A stretch of 35,987 nucleotides of DNA from positions 1 through 35,987 of the forward strand of contig JALSJD010000001.1 of the NCBI GenBank assembly GCA_026989535.1, written 5' to 3'. Each line of letters opens with the position of its first letter. Positions within the stretch are counted from its first letter, which is position 1. Below the pieces are notes generated by a model, which had not been told where the DNA came from, made no database searches, and saw only the letters and a program-made list of their open reading frames with translations. The DNA is from Cyclobacteriaceae bacterium. Lineage in GTDB: Bacteria > Bacteroidota > Bacteroidia > Cytophagales > Cyclobacteriaceae. The translations under genes were made by a program, and so were the position numbers. Positions 7,169-15,472 of the stretch are shown piece by piece.

Positions 7169-10144
7169 TTATTTTTTCTTTTCTAAATCTATTACAATTG
7201 GTGATGCAATAAAGATAGAAGAGTAAGTTCCTACCAATACACCTATAACAAGTGCAAAAGAGAAGCCTCTAAGCACTGCGCCACCAAAGAATAATAATAC
7301 TAATACAACCACTAAAGTAGTTAAAGAAGTAATTACTGTTCGGTTCATGGTACTATTAATGGCACTATTAAATATATCAGCTTTGTTTGATGATGTGTGC
7401 AAGTTGATGTTTTCTCTAATACGATCAAATACAATTACCGTATCATTAATAGAATAACCGATAATGGTTAAAATAGCCGCAATAAACACCTGATCTATTT
7501 CGAAACTAAAACCAAATAAGCTAGCAATGGCAAATGCCGAAAGCACCATCATTGTATCATGAAACAAGGCCACAATGGCTCCTAAGCCAAACTGCCATTT
7601 TCTAAATCGAACTAAAATGTACAAGAAAATAACAATAAGCGAAAGAACCATTGCTTTCATCGAATCCTTTTTAATATCATCGGCAATGGTAGCTCCCACT
7701 TTTTCTGAGCTTAAAATGGCAAAATGTGTATCATCAACTTTACTACCATCAGCAATGTAGATTTGACCCGTAGATTCGGCTAACCCAGCTACTAATAATT
7801 GCTGTACTTTTTCATCCATTTCAGATGATTCATCGCCTACCTCGTAACTTGTAGTTACCTTAATTACATTATTGGCTCCAAATGTTTTTACTTCGGTACC
7901 GGCTCCCTCAAAGCTGGAGGTTAAATCCGTTTTAATATCAGAAGCAACTACAGGCTGGTTAAAGCTAACCACATAAGACCTGCCTCCTTTAAAATCAACG
8001 CCAAGATTTAATCCATTTACAAAAAGCAACACTGTGCCAATTACTATTATTACGGATGACAAAATGTACGCTCTTCTCCTTTTCGACATAAAGTCGATAT
8101 TCATATTAGAAAGTAAGCCTGCTGAAAACCTAGTTTTGAAATTAAGGTTACTGGCATCTCCTTTTTTACGTAGCCATTGTTCCACAATTACTCGCGTAAT
8201 AAATACGGATGAAAAGAATGAACTAGCAATACCAATCATTAAGGTAATGGCAAATCCTTTCACAGGGCCTTGCCCTAATGAGTATAATATTGCTGCTGTT
8301 AAAAATGTAGTTACGTTTGAATCAATAATAGAGCTAAACGCTTTACTATAACCCGAAGAAACTGCCTCCCTTAAAGCCACTCCATTTCGTAATTCTTCTC
8401 GAATCCTTTCAAAAATAAGTACGTTGGCATCAATAGACATACCAATGGTAAGCACAATACCTGCAATGCCGGGCAGTGTAAGAGCCGCACTTAATTGTGC
8501 CAGAATGCCCATAATAAAGAAGATATTAAAGAGCAATGCAAAATTTGCTATAAATCCTCCTCGTGCATAATAAAAAATCATAAATATAACTACCAAAGCT
8601 AAGCCGGCTACAATAGATTTAACGCCTTGCAACTGAGCCTCTTTGCCTAAAGTTGGGCCAATAATAGCTTCTTGTACAATTCGAGTTGGGGCAGGTAATG
8701 TACCCGCTTTTAACACATTGGCTAAATCTTTGGCTTCTTCAATTGAAAAATTTCCTGAAATTTCTGAATTTCCATTAGGGATTTCTCCATTAACATTGGG
8801 GGCTGAATATACATAGCCATCTAGTACGATAGCGATACGTTCGCCTATATTAGCAGCTGTTAATTTTCGCCACTTTTTGGCTCCATTTGCATTCATTTGC
8901 ATAGATACTGAAGGGCGTGTTGCTTGGTCTAACGACTGACGAGCATCTGTAATTACGTCTCCTTCTAAAGGTGCTTTGCCTCCACGGCCTGTTTTTAAAA
9001 TATGAAACTCTATATGTGGCTCTGCTGTTAAATCATCATGATCGTGTGCTTTAACTTCCCAAGCAAATTTAAACCCACGTGGAATAAGTGCCTTTACATC
9101 GGCACGTTTAAAGATCCTGTTAATTTTAAACGTATCTTTTACATTATACACCAACCCTTCTTGGCTTGTAATTAGGCTAAAAATGGGCGAAACCTGAGAG
9201 TTAGCTAATGAGTCAAGCTTAGAATCTGTACTGGTACTATCAGCCCCAGCTACACTTGTGGTATCGTTTCCATCACCTAATAAACCTTGTAAACTTTCTT
9301 CTTCAGCAGGCTCGGCCTCTGTAGATTCTAAATTAGTAGTTGAAACGTTTGCCTTTTGTTCGGCCACTAAAAACGCATTAATCGATTGTAAAAAGTTACC
9401 CGATTCTTGTGGTGTAGCTACTTCAAAAAACTCCAGTTTAGCAGCCCCTTGTAATAGTTTACGAACTCTTGCGGGGTTATCAGCACCGGGTATTTCTACT
9501 TGAATCCTACCAGTACCTTGCAAACGCTGGATATTGGGTTGAGAAGTACCAAATCGGTCGATACGGGTACGAAGAATATTAAATGAGCGATCCATGGCAT
9601 CTTCAATTTCTTCGTTAATAATGCGCATAATCTCCTGATCGGTAGTTTCGAACGAAATTTTGCCACGGTTAGCAGCATTGGCAAAAATGGTACTTAGTTT
9701 ACCATCAGGTTTAATTTCTTTAAACGACTCATAAAACAAGCTGCTAAACGCTTCCTGACTTGTTTTTTGCTTTTCTACCGCCATATTAATGGCCGAAATA
9801 AAATCAGGGTCTTCGTTATTTCCACTGAGCCCCTTTATAAGCTCAACCGGAGAAACTTCCAGTACTACGTGCATACCTCCTTGTAAATCAAGTCCTAGGT
9901 TAAGCTCGGTGTCTTTAATTTCTTTAAATGTGTAATCTACGCCAAACAAATTATACACAGGCTCGTTCCAAATGGAGTCTAAGTACACCTGTTTTTTAGC
10001 GAGATCAACAATCCCTTCTTCGTTAGTAGCTGCGACTACGGCTTGTTTCTGTATATCCCTCGATATAAATGTGAAGGATAAATAATACAGACATAATGCT
10101 GTTACAATTAATGTAAGTACAACTATTGCACCTTTATTTCTCAT
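7169..10144 (-). CDS. secDF: Fused protein-export subunit SecDF
   Basis: A 991-residue inner-membrane fusion of SecD and SecF, the proton-driven accessory of the SecYEG translocon. The SecD half starts with one membrane helix, then GLDLQGGMHVV, the large periplasmic P1 region with a Gln/Asp/Ser/Thr-rich insertion (about residues 265-310), and a six-helix core with the signature GMSIDANVLIFERIREEL. The SecF half begins after a cytosolic linker (LSNMNIDFMSKRR), with GVDFKGGRSYVV and the signature SINDTVIVFDRIREN. Such a single-chain SecDF is usual in Bacteroidota. It ends in a lysine-rich tail and is followed by a strong terminator at 7058-7090. A 124-base gap with a palindromic repeat separates it from the upstream small gene. 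Identification is secure. Confidence 0.97.
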   Translation of the reverse strand: MRNKGAIVVLTLIVTALCLYYLSFTFISRDIQKQAVVAATNEEGIVDLAKKQVYLDSIWNEPVYNLFGVDYTFKEIKDTELNLGLDLQGGMHVVLEVSPVELIKGLSGNNEDPDFISAINMAVEKQKTSQEAFSSLFYESFKEIKPDGKLSTIFANAANRGKISFETTDQEIMRIINEEIEDAMDRSFNILRTRIDRFGTSQPNIQRLQGTGRIQVEIPGADNPARVRKLLQGAAKLEFFEVATPQESGNFLQSINAFLVAEQKANVSTTNLESTEAEPAEEESLQGLLGDGNDTTSVAGADSTSTDSKLDSLANSQVSPIFSLITSQEGLVYNVKDTFKINRIFKRADVKALIPRGFKFAWEVKAHDHDDLTAEPHIEFHILKTGRGGKAPLEGDVITDARQSLDQATRPSVSMQMNANGAKKWRKLTAANIGERIAIVLDGYVYSAPNVNGEIPNGNSEISGNFSIEEAKDLANVLKAGTLPAPTRIVQEAIIGPTLGKEAQLQGVKSIVAGLALVVIFMIFYYARGGFIANFALLFNIFFIMGILAQLSAALTLPGIAGIVLTIGMSIDANVLIFERIREELRNGVALREAVSSGYSKAFSSIIDSNVTTFLTAAILYSLGQGPVKGFAITLMIGIASSFFSSVFITRVIVEQWLRKKGDASNLNFKTRFSAGLLSNMNIDFMSKRRRAYILSSVIIVIGTVLLFVNGLNLGVDFKGGRSYVVSFNQPVVASDIKTDLTSSFEGAGTEVKTFGANNVIKVTTSYEVGDESSEMDEKVQQLLVAGLAESTGQIYIADGSKVDDTHFAILSSEKVGATIADDIKKDSMKAMVLSLIVIFLYILVRFRKWQFGLGAIVALFHDTMMVLSAFAIASLFGFSFEIDQVFIAAILTIIGYSINDTVIVFDRIRENINLHTSSNKADIFNSAINSTMNRTVITSLTTLVVVLVLLFFGGAVLRGFSFALVIGVLVGTYSSIFIASPIVIDLEKKK

Positions 10145-10183
10145 GATTTTATAAAATTAGATTAGTTATTAAATGTTTTAAAC

Positions 10184-10260
10184 GTTATTCCTGCGCGGGG
10201 AGGAATCTGAAGATACTCTTAGTTTAATATATAAGAGATTCCTGCCTGCGCAGGAATGAC
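10184..10260. repeat. REP-like inverted repeat (ATTCCTGCG family)
   Basis: Two 25-base arms, 10184-10208 and 10236-10260, are inverted copies with about four mismatches and share the core ATTCCTGCGC. Together they form a stem-loop between the small membrane gene and secDF, which could act as an RNA-stability or termination element. A single copy of the same core palindrome occurs at 31241-31265. Confidence 0.75.
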
Positions 10261-10267
10261 ATTTGAA

Positions 10268-10621
10268 TTAGGGGGCATTGGGCGAAATAACCTGCCGAAA
10301 CAGGGTTTTGAAGAACGAAGATACATATTTTGTCACTACATGTGTATGCTTCTCTTTTTTATCATCCCCAAAAACAATTTCTTTAATTTGATGATAGACT
10401 TGATCTACCTGAATGGTTGAAACAGAAAGAAATACGTCTTGTGAAGCTACTGCAACTTCCGACTGATGATCTGAATTAGATGCATCGTTGATTACTTTGG
10501 CACTAACCACGAGGCTCGATTGCATATAGTCATGGCTGGTTTGATATACCAACACAGACATGCCCAACAGTACTAACAAAAGTAAAACCGATGGATGTTT
10601 ATATGTATTTTGCTTACTCAT
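10268..10621 (-). CDS. Small membrane-anchored protein of unknown function
   Basis: 117 residues that I do not recognise. It has a short basic N-terminus (MSKQNTYKHPS), one hydrophobic helix at about residues 11-27 (LLLLVLLGMSVLVYQTS) and a polar remainder, probably facing the periplasm. A helical C-terminal part has KKEKHTH followed by VVTKYVSSFFKTLFRQV. There are no cysteines and no lipobox. A good promoter lies directly upstream. It is followed on the same strand by secDF after a gap carrying a REP-like hairpin, so co-transcription is possible but not clear. Confidence 0.6.
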   Translation of the reverse strand: MSKQNTYKHPSVLLLLVLLGMSVLVYQTSHDYMQSSLVVSAKVINDASNSDHQSEVAVASQDVFLSVSTIQVDQVYHQIKEIVFGDDKKEKHTHVVTKYVSSFFKTLFRQVISPNAP

Positions 10622-10634
10622 TTATATTGGGTCG

Positions 10635-10666
10635 CAAACTTATTTAATACATTCATTATCAGCAAA
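10635..10666 (-). promoter_or_regulatory. Bacteroidota-type promoter of the small membrane gene
   Basis: On the minus strand, TTTG (10666-10663) is followed after 20 bases by TAAGTTTG (10642-10635), an exact -33/-7 pair. Transcription would start near 10629, only about 8 bases before the ATG at 10621, giving a nearly leaderless mRNA. The -33 box overlaps the edge of an inverted repeat (10666-10685). Confidence 0.5.
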
Positions 10667-10902
10667 CTATTTAGCCTGAATTATTCATGCGTTTAGATTG
10701 ATGCGGATACAAGGCGTCAAAAACATCGCTGTCCGCTAGCTAGCGAACAGCGATGTTTTTGCAACGAAGTAGACGTATTAAAATAAATGCACATTTTGAA
10801 AAAAAATAAATACTAAGAATGACATAAATAGCAGCTTTTCAAAGCTTGAGATTGGTTTGAGTTTATTTTCAAAATGTTTATAAATAGTTCAGGCTAAGTA
10901 GT
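10666..10902. repeat. Nested palindromic element, MITE-like
   Basis: The outer arms 10666-10685 and 10883-10902 are 20-base inverted repeats with two mismatches (ACTATTTAGCCTGAATTATT). Inside is a second imperfect palindrome around a perfect hairpin: AAAAACATCGCTGT at 10718-10731 pairs with ACAGCGATGTTTTT around 10748-10761, with CGCTAGCTAGCG between the arms. No flanking target duplication is visible. The element fills most of the 439-base gap between the divergent small membrane gene and fadR. Confidence 0.6.
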
Positions 10903-11023
10903 CACCCTATTCTTTTTTATACTCATAGTCTGAGGGTAAATCAATAACACCGCTCAAACTTTCTACTATAAGGAGTGATTAATATCTCTTTGTCCTTTGT
11001 TAAATTAATATGCAATTAAGGTG

Positions 11024-11031
11024 TAATTTTG
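11024..11031 (+). promoter_or_regulatory. -7 box of the fadR-glpD operon
   Basis: TAATTTTG matches TAnnTTTG exactly, 29 bases before the fadR ATG. A TTTG at 10996-10999 is upstream at a spacing of 24, slightly long for this promoter class. The predicted start site (about 11037) falls inside the FadR operator-like palindrome. Confidence 0.5.
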
Positions 11032-11046
11032 TGGTCTGACCTCTTA
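11030..11046 (+). promoter_or_regulatory. FadR operator-like site (autoregulation)
   Basis: TTGTGGTCTGACCTCTT contains the perfect 9-base palindrome GGTC-T-GACC (11033-11041). E. coli FadR sites have the core TGGTC-n-GAC with T-rich right flanks, and this sequence fits that pattern. All E. coli FadR base-contacting residues except one (Thr46 to Pro) are present in the regulator encoded 15 bases downstream. The site directly overlaps the predicted transcription start, as expected for repression. Confidence 0.6.
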
Positions 11047-11060
11047 CCTTTAAACTCCCA

Positions 11061-11759
11061 ATGGAAAAGTACAAAAAATATGTAAAACCAACCCAGTTTG
11101 CCGAGTTTGAAATAATTAAGGCAATTGTTACAAAAAAATGGGCAATTGGGCAAAAGCTTGCACCTGAACGTGAGTTAGCAGAAACGCTTGGCATTACCAG
11201 GCCTACCTTGCGCGAAGCATTACAGCGGTTATCAAGAGATGGCTGGATAACAATAAGACACGGGAAACCAACCATTGTAAATGATTATAAAAACAATGGA
11301 GGCCTCGGAATCCTAAATTCTTTGGTTCATTTCAACGATTTAGCATCAAGCAAACTAATAAAAGACTGGTTGGAGTTTAGGGTTATTGTGTTTCCAACTT
11401 TGGCTTATAAAGCAATTTTGTTAAAACCCCATGAAGTAACAAATATGCTAAATAAGGCACCTGCTTTAAATGCCACAAAGCAGGAGTTTGCTGTTTATGA
11501 TTGGGATTTGCAAATGGTAATGATAAATAATTGCGATAATTCAATTGCCAGAATGCTCTACAATGATTTATCAGAGCTCTACCACAAACATTGCCTCAAG
11601 TACTTTGATAATGAGCTTACCAAAACAACATCTTTCAAGTATTACAAAGACTTAAAATATGCTATCACTAACAGCAAAGAAAACATTACAGCAATAATAA
11701 AAAATGCGATGCAAGAAGGTTCAACTCTTTGGAGTAAGGTGCAGGAATTCAACTATTAA
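11061..11759 (+). CDS. fadR: FadR-type GntR-family transcriptional regulator
   Basis: 232 residues that align with E. coli FadR along the whole length. The winged helix-turn-helix (about residues 10-74) has PERELAETLGITRPTLREAL and DGWITIRHGKP. It keeps the positions of E. coli Arg35, Thr44, Arg45, Thr47, Arg49 and His65 as Arg37, Thr46, Arg47, Thr49, Arg51 and His67. The C-terminal all-helical domain matches the FadR acyl-CoA domain rather than a metal-binding FCD domain. Trp224 matches E. coli Trp223, but E. coli Gly216 and Ser219 are not kept, so the ligand may differ. It heads an operon, with glpD starting two bases after its stop. A FadR-like operator in its own promoter suggests acyl-CoA-relieved autorepression. 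Confidence 0.85.
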   Translation: MEKYKKYVKPTQFAEFEIIKAIVTKKWAIGQKLAPERELAETLGITRPTLREALQRLSRDGWITIRHGKPTIVNDYKNNGGLGILNSLVHFNDLASSKLIKDWLEFRVIVFPTLAYKAILLKPHEVTNMLNKAPALNATKQEFAVYDWDLQMVMINNCDNSIARMLYNDLSELYHKHCLKYFDNELTKTTSFKYYKDLKYAITNSKENITAIIKNAMQEGSTLWSKVQEFNY

Positions 11760-11761
11760 TA

Positions 11762-13417
11762 ATGAAGCGGTTTATCGAAAGCTATACAGGCAAAGAATTT
11801 GACTTAATAGTAATTGGCGGTGGAATTACAGGAGCCACCGTAGCTTACGAGGCGGCATCACGTGGCTTGTCGGTTGCCTTAATCGAAAAGTCTGATTTTG
11901 GGAGTGCCACTTCTGCGGCTACCTCAAAAATGATACATGGCGGCTTACGTTATTTATCAACCTTTCAGTTTTCTCTGGTAAGGGAATCTTTAAGAGAAAG
12001 AAGAGTGCTTACCAATATTGCTCCCAATTTTGTTCATCCGGTGCCCTTTCTTTTTTCAAATTACAAAAGCGATAAGGTTTCGACTTTAAAAATGAAAATA
12101 GCAATGCTGTTGTATGAATTATTTTCGTTTGATAAAAATTGGATGAAAGATAAGAGCAAAAAAATGCCCCGTTTTAAAATTATTTCCACTGAAAAAATTA
12201 AGGAGTTAGTGCCCAATGCTAACAAAAAAGAATTGGTTGGAGCACAGTTATACTACGATTGCGCAAGCCATTCGCCCGAAAGATTAACGTTGGCTTTTAT
12301 TAAATCAGCTATAAACTATGGGGCATCTGTTGCTAATTATACCCAAATGGAAGGGTTTATTATGGAAGAAAGCGTAAAATTTAATACGATAAAAGGCATT
12401 AAAGTAATTGACACAATCAAGAATAAAAAAATTAACGTTTATGGAAAACTGGTAATTAATTGTGCTGGCCCTTGGGCTGATTTAGTTTTAGATAAAGCTA
12501 AATCCATGCCCACCCACCCCACTGGCAATAATATATTAAGGCGTTCGGAAGGCATTCATATTATTACAAATAAACTTGTAAACGATTATATATTCTCGGG
12601 CTTTACACCCACCGATAAGCACTTTTTTTTAGTGCCCTACCGAAACCATACCTTAATTGGTACCACCGATAAAGAATTTATTGGCAACCCCGATGAATAT
12701 AAAGTTACCCGAAAAGCCATCGAAGAATTGCTTGAGGAAGTAAATAAATCCTTTGGCGATGGCAACAAAATTAAATATGAAGATATTGTTTATACCTATG
12801 GTGGGCTTCGCCCATTGGTTGAAGAACAAACAGAAGATGTGTATAACTCATCGAGAAAATATGAGATTACCGGTGAAAAGAAAAATGGAATTGAAGGGCT
12901 GATTACGGTTGAAGGAGGCAAATTTACTACCAGCAGACGGCTCGCTGAAAAAGCAGTTGATAAAGCTTTGAAAATTTTAAAATTACCAAAGAAGAAATCT
13001 ATTTCTGAAAATACCTATTTGAAAGGAAGTGAGATTGATAATTTTCAAGATTTTGTGCTTGAAAAACAAAAGCAATATGCTGAGTTTCTTCCTGAACGAA
13101 TTGAATATTTGGCAAAAAGCTATGGTACTGAAATTGATAAATTGTTTGAAATTATATTGGAAAACCCAGCTTATAAAGAAGCCCTTAATACCGATGGAGA
13201 AAACCTTGCTCAGGTAGTATTTGCCATAAGAAATGAAATGGCTAAAACATTGCCAGATATTATGCTTCGCAGAACAGGGCTGGCACAATTAGGACACCCC
13301 AGTAAAGAGACTCTTACAAAAGTGGCTAAACTTGCCGCAAAAGAATTAAATTGGGATGATGAAAAAATGAAGGAAGAGATATATAAACTTGAAAAAATAT
13401 TGGAAATACCAAGCTAA
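11762..13417 (+). CDS. glpD: Glycerol-3-phosphate dehydrogenase/oxidase (FAD)
   Basis: A 551-residue flavoprotein of the GlpD/GlpA family, which oxidises sn-glycerol-3-phosphate to dihydroxyacetone phosphate and passes electrons to the membrane quinone pool. The N-terminal dinucleotide fold has IGGGITGATVAYEAASRG (residues 18-35), then the family signature SKMIHGGLRYL. The substrate-domain segments VPYRNHTLIGTTD and YGGLRPL are both present, as is the C-terminal DAO_C-type helical domain. Translation begins two bases after fadR, so the two are coupled. A 293-bp mobile element separates it from the next gene. The co-encoded alkyl-DHAP-synthase-like enzyme leaves open that the true substrate is a substituted glycerol phosphate. 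Confidence 0.9.
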   Translation: MKRFIESYTGKEFDLIVIGGGITGATVAYEAASRGLSVALIEKSDFGSATSAATSKMIHGGLRYLSTFQFSLVRESLRERRVLTNIAPNFVHPVPFLFSNYKSDKVSTLKMKIAMLLYELFSFDKNWMKDKSKKMPRFKIISTEKIKELVPNANKKELVGAQLYYDCASHSPERLTLAFIKSAINYGASVANYTQMEGFIMEESVKFNTIKGIKVIDTIKNKKINVYGKLVINCAGPWADLVLDKAKSMPTHPTGNNILRRSEGIHIITNKLVNDYIFSGFTPTDKHFFLVPYRNHTLIGTTDKEFIGNPDEYKVTRKAIEELLEEVNKSFGDGNKIKYEDIVYTYGGLRPLVEEQTEDVYNSSRKYEITGEKKNGIEGLITVEGGKFTTSRRLAEKAVDKALKILKLPKKKSISENTYLKGSEIDNFQDFVLEKQKQYAEFLPERIEYLAKSYGTEIDKLFEIILENPAYKEALNTDGENLAQVVFAIRNEMAKTLPDIMLRRTGLAQLGHPSKETLTKVAKLAAKELNWDDEKMKEEIYKLEKILEIPS

Positions 13418-13443
13418 GGGCTAATTTGATTAAGAATTAATCA

Positions 13444-13736
13444 CTAATGTTACGCAAAACAAATAAAGACCGTCATTGCGAGGGAGGAACGACTGAAGCA
13501 ATCTCTTTTTACAGTATAAAAATGCAGATTGTCACGCTGCGCTACCATTGACAGATTAAAAAGGGGATGCCGGATCAGCCAGCTGGCTGACCGGCAAAGT
13601 ACATAAAAAGAACGTTTCCCCGTACTTGTTGCGGGGTCTCCATTTTTAGACATATTTTCTGTCATCTTTCTAGCTGATCCGCCAACTGGTCGGATTCCGC
13701 GCTCGCAATGACGTAAGTTGTTTTGCGTAACATCAG
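13444..13736. mobile_element. 293-bp MITE with terminal repeats and target duplication
   Basis: The terminal inverted repeats, 13444-13462 (CTAATGTTACGCAAAACAA) and 13718-13736, are 19 bases with one mismatch. They are flanked by a 7-base direct repeat, TTAATCA, at 13437-13443 and 13737-13743, the mark of a transposition event. A second inverted pair inside (CGTCATTGCGAG at 13471-13482, CTCGCAATGACG at 13702-13713) is a well-known bacterial intergenic repeat core. The interior has further GC-richer palindromes (around 13572-13592). A 71-codon minus-strand frame here is incidental. The element occupies nearly all of the 344-base gap between glpD and the next operon gene. Confidence 0.85.
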
Positions 13737-13761
13737 TTAATCAGGCTAAATAAAACTATTT

Positions 13762-15462
13762 ATGTCAACCAAAAATACGTTTAAACCCAATTGGATAAAT
13801 GAACCTCCTAAAAAAGGCTCGTTCCGCTCTATATTCAAATTTGGGAACCCTAAAGGATTTAAGCACCCTAACGATAATCTTTACCAGGAAATAAAAAGTA
13901 AATTTAACCTTACGGATGCCGACTTTATTGAAAAAACAACCACAGGCAACGAACCGGTTGAGATTAAGAAAGAAAGTGGACTGGAAACCCATCAAATAGA
14001 TAAATTTATACACATAAGTGGCAAGGAGAATGTTTCACCCAAAGAATACGAGCGGCTAAAATTCTCGACTGGTAAAACAGTTGAAGAAGCCTTGAAATTG
14101 CGGGCAGGAAAAGTTGATAAAATATCAGATTTAGTTGTTCATCCTCGAAACAAAAGTGAAATATCAGCCATTATAAAGTATTGTAATCAACAAAAAATAC
14201 CGATATACGCCTATGGTGGAGGCTCCTCTGTTAATTTTGGGTATTACCCTGAAAAAGGAGGGATAAGTTTGGTTTTATCAACCCACTTAAACAAAGTGGT
14301 AGAATTTAATGAAATCAACCAAACGGCAACCGTAGAAGCAGGAATGATGGGGCCTGCATTTGAACATGTGCTGAATAATGCGCCCAAACTCTATGGGGCA
14401 AACCACGCATTTACCTGCGGTCATTTTCCGCAATCATTTGAATACTCTACCGTTGGGGGCTGGTTTGTTACCTTGGGCTCGGGGCAACAATCATCGTATT
14501 ATGGCGATGCTGCCGATTTGGTTTTGGGTGTTGAAATAATAACGCCCGTAGGAGAAATAATAACCAAAGATTACCCCGCAACTTCCACCGGACCAAAAGT
14601 GTTGGATATTATTAAAGGCAGCGAAGGCACACTAGGCATTGTGGTTGAACTAACCTGGAAAATTTTTAGGCATAAACCCAAAAACAGACAATATTTTAGT
14701 TTTATTTTTCCTAACTGGGAGGCAGCCGTACATGCAAGTAGAGAAATCTCACAAAGCGAATTTGGTATGCCCGCAGTTTTTAGAATATCCGATGCGGAAG
14801 AAACGCATCACGGGTTAAAATTATATGGCATTGAAGATACCATTATTGATAAACTCATGAAATTTCGTGGCTTTAAACCTATGGAAAGATGCCTGTTTTT
14901 GGGCACTGCCGATGGTGACAAAAGGTTTGCCCGAAACATAAAATCCAGTGTAAAGAAAATTTGCAAAAAGTATGGAGCCATGAATTTAACCTCCTATCCG
15001 GTTAGAAAATGGGAACCCGGCAGGTATAAAGACCCCTATTTACGCGAAGATTTAATGGACTATGGGATAATAATGGACACCTTGGAAACGAGTGTAAAAT
15101 GGGATAATTTACACAAAGTACATAAAATGTGCAGGGATTATGTAAAAAGCAGACCTGCCACAATTTGTATGACCCACGCTTCGCATTTTTATGAACAAGG
15201 CACCAATCTGTACTTTATTTTTATAATTAAAGAAAACGATATGCAGGCATACCTTGATTTTCATAAAGGGTTAATTGACCAAATTGAAAAAAGCGGAGGG
15301 TCGCTTTCGCACCATCATGGCGTAGGCCGAATGATTGCCCAATGGATGCCCCAACATTTAGGAGAAAACCAGATGAATGTAATTCGTGCTTTAAAAAAAC
15401 ATTTCGACCCCAATAATATCATGAACCCCGGATCGCAACTAGGTCTTGAAGAGCCCTGTTAA
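13762..15462 (+). CDS. Alkyl-DHAP-synthase-like FAD-binding oxidase
   Basis: A 566-residue flavoprotein of the vanillyl-alcohol-oxidase fold, close in layout to alkyldihydroxyacetonephosphate synthase (AGPS). It has the FAD loop YGGGSSVNFG (residues 151-160), EYSTVGGW near 229, STGPKVLDIIKGSEGTLGIV, LETSVKWDNL, and the C-terminal SLSHHHGVGR with the His triad 517-519. It ends in DPNNIMNPG as in the family. AGPS swaps the acyl chain of acyl-DHAP for a fatty alcohol to make ether lipids. Bacterial relatives may be D-2-hydroxyacid-type dehydrogenases instead, and the sequence alone does not settle it. A MITE lies immediately upstream, and the kinase starts 10 bases after the stop. The neighbours point to a glycerophosphate- or DHAP-like substrate. 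Confidence 0.78.
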   Translation: MSTKNTFKPNWINEPPKKGSFRSIFKFGNPKGFKHPNDNLYQEIKSKFNLTDADFIEKTTTGNEPVEIKKESGLETHQIDKFIHISGKENVSPKEYERLKFSTGKTVEEALKLRAGKVDKISDLVVHPRNKSEISAIIKYCNQQKIPIYAYGGGSSVNFGYYPEKGGISLVLSTHLNKVVEFNEINQTATVEAGMMGPAFEHVLNNAPKLYGANHAFTCGHFPQSFEYSTVGGWFVTLGSGQQSSYYGDAADLVLGVEIITPVGEIITKDYPATSTGPKVLDIIKGSEGTLGIVVELTWKIFRHKPKNRQYFSFIFPNWEAAVHASREISQSEFGMPAVFRISDAEETHHGLKLYGIEDTIIDKLMKFRGFKPMERCLFLGTADGDKRFARNIKSSVKKICKKYGAMNLTSYPVRKWEPGRYKDPYLREDLMDYGIIMDTLETSVKWDNLHKVHKMCRDYVKSRPATICMTHASHFYEQGTNLYFIFIIKENDMQAYLDFHKGLIDQIEKSGGSLSHHHGVGRMIAQWMPQHLGENQMNVIRALKKHFDPNNIMNPGSQLGLEEPC

Positions 15463-15472
15463 AAAGATAGAT

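Noticed and set aside
13450-13665. 71-codon minus-strand frame
   Set aside because: It lies wholly inside the MITE and is built from its palindromes; there is no protein-like pattern.
13684-13694. AACTGGTCGGA as a second FadR operator
   Set aside because: It has only the left half of the operator; the GACC half is missing, and it lies in a palindromic section of the MITE that explains the sequence.
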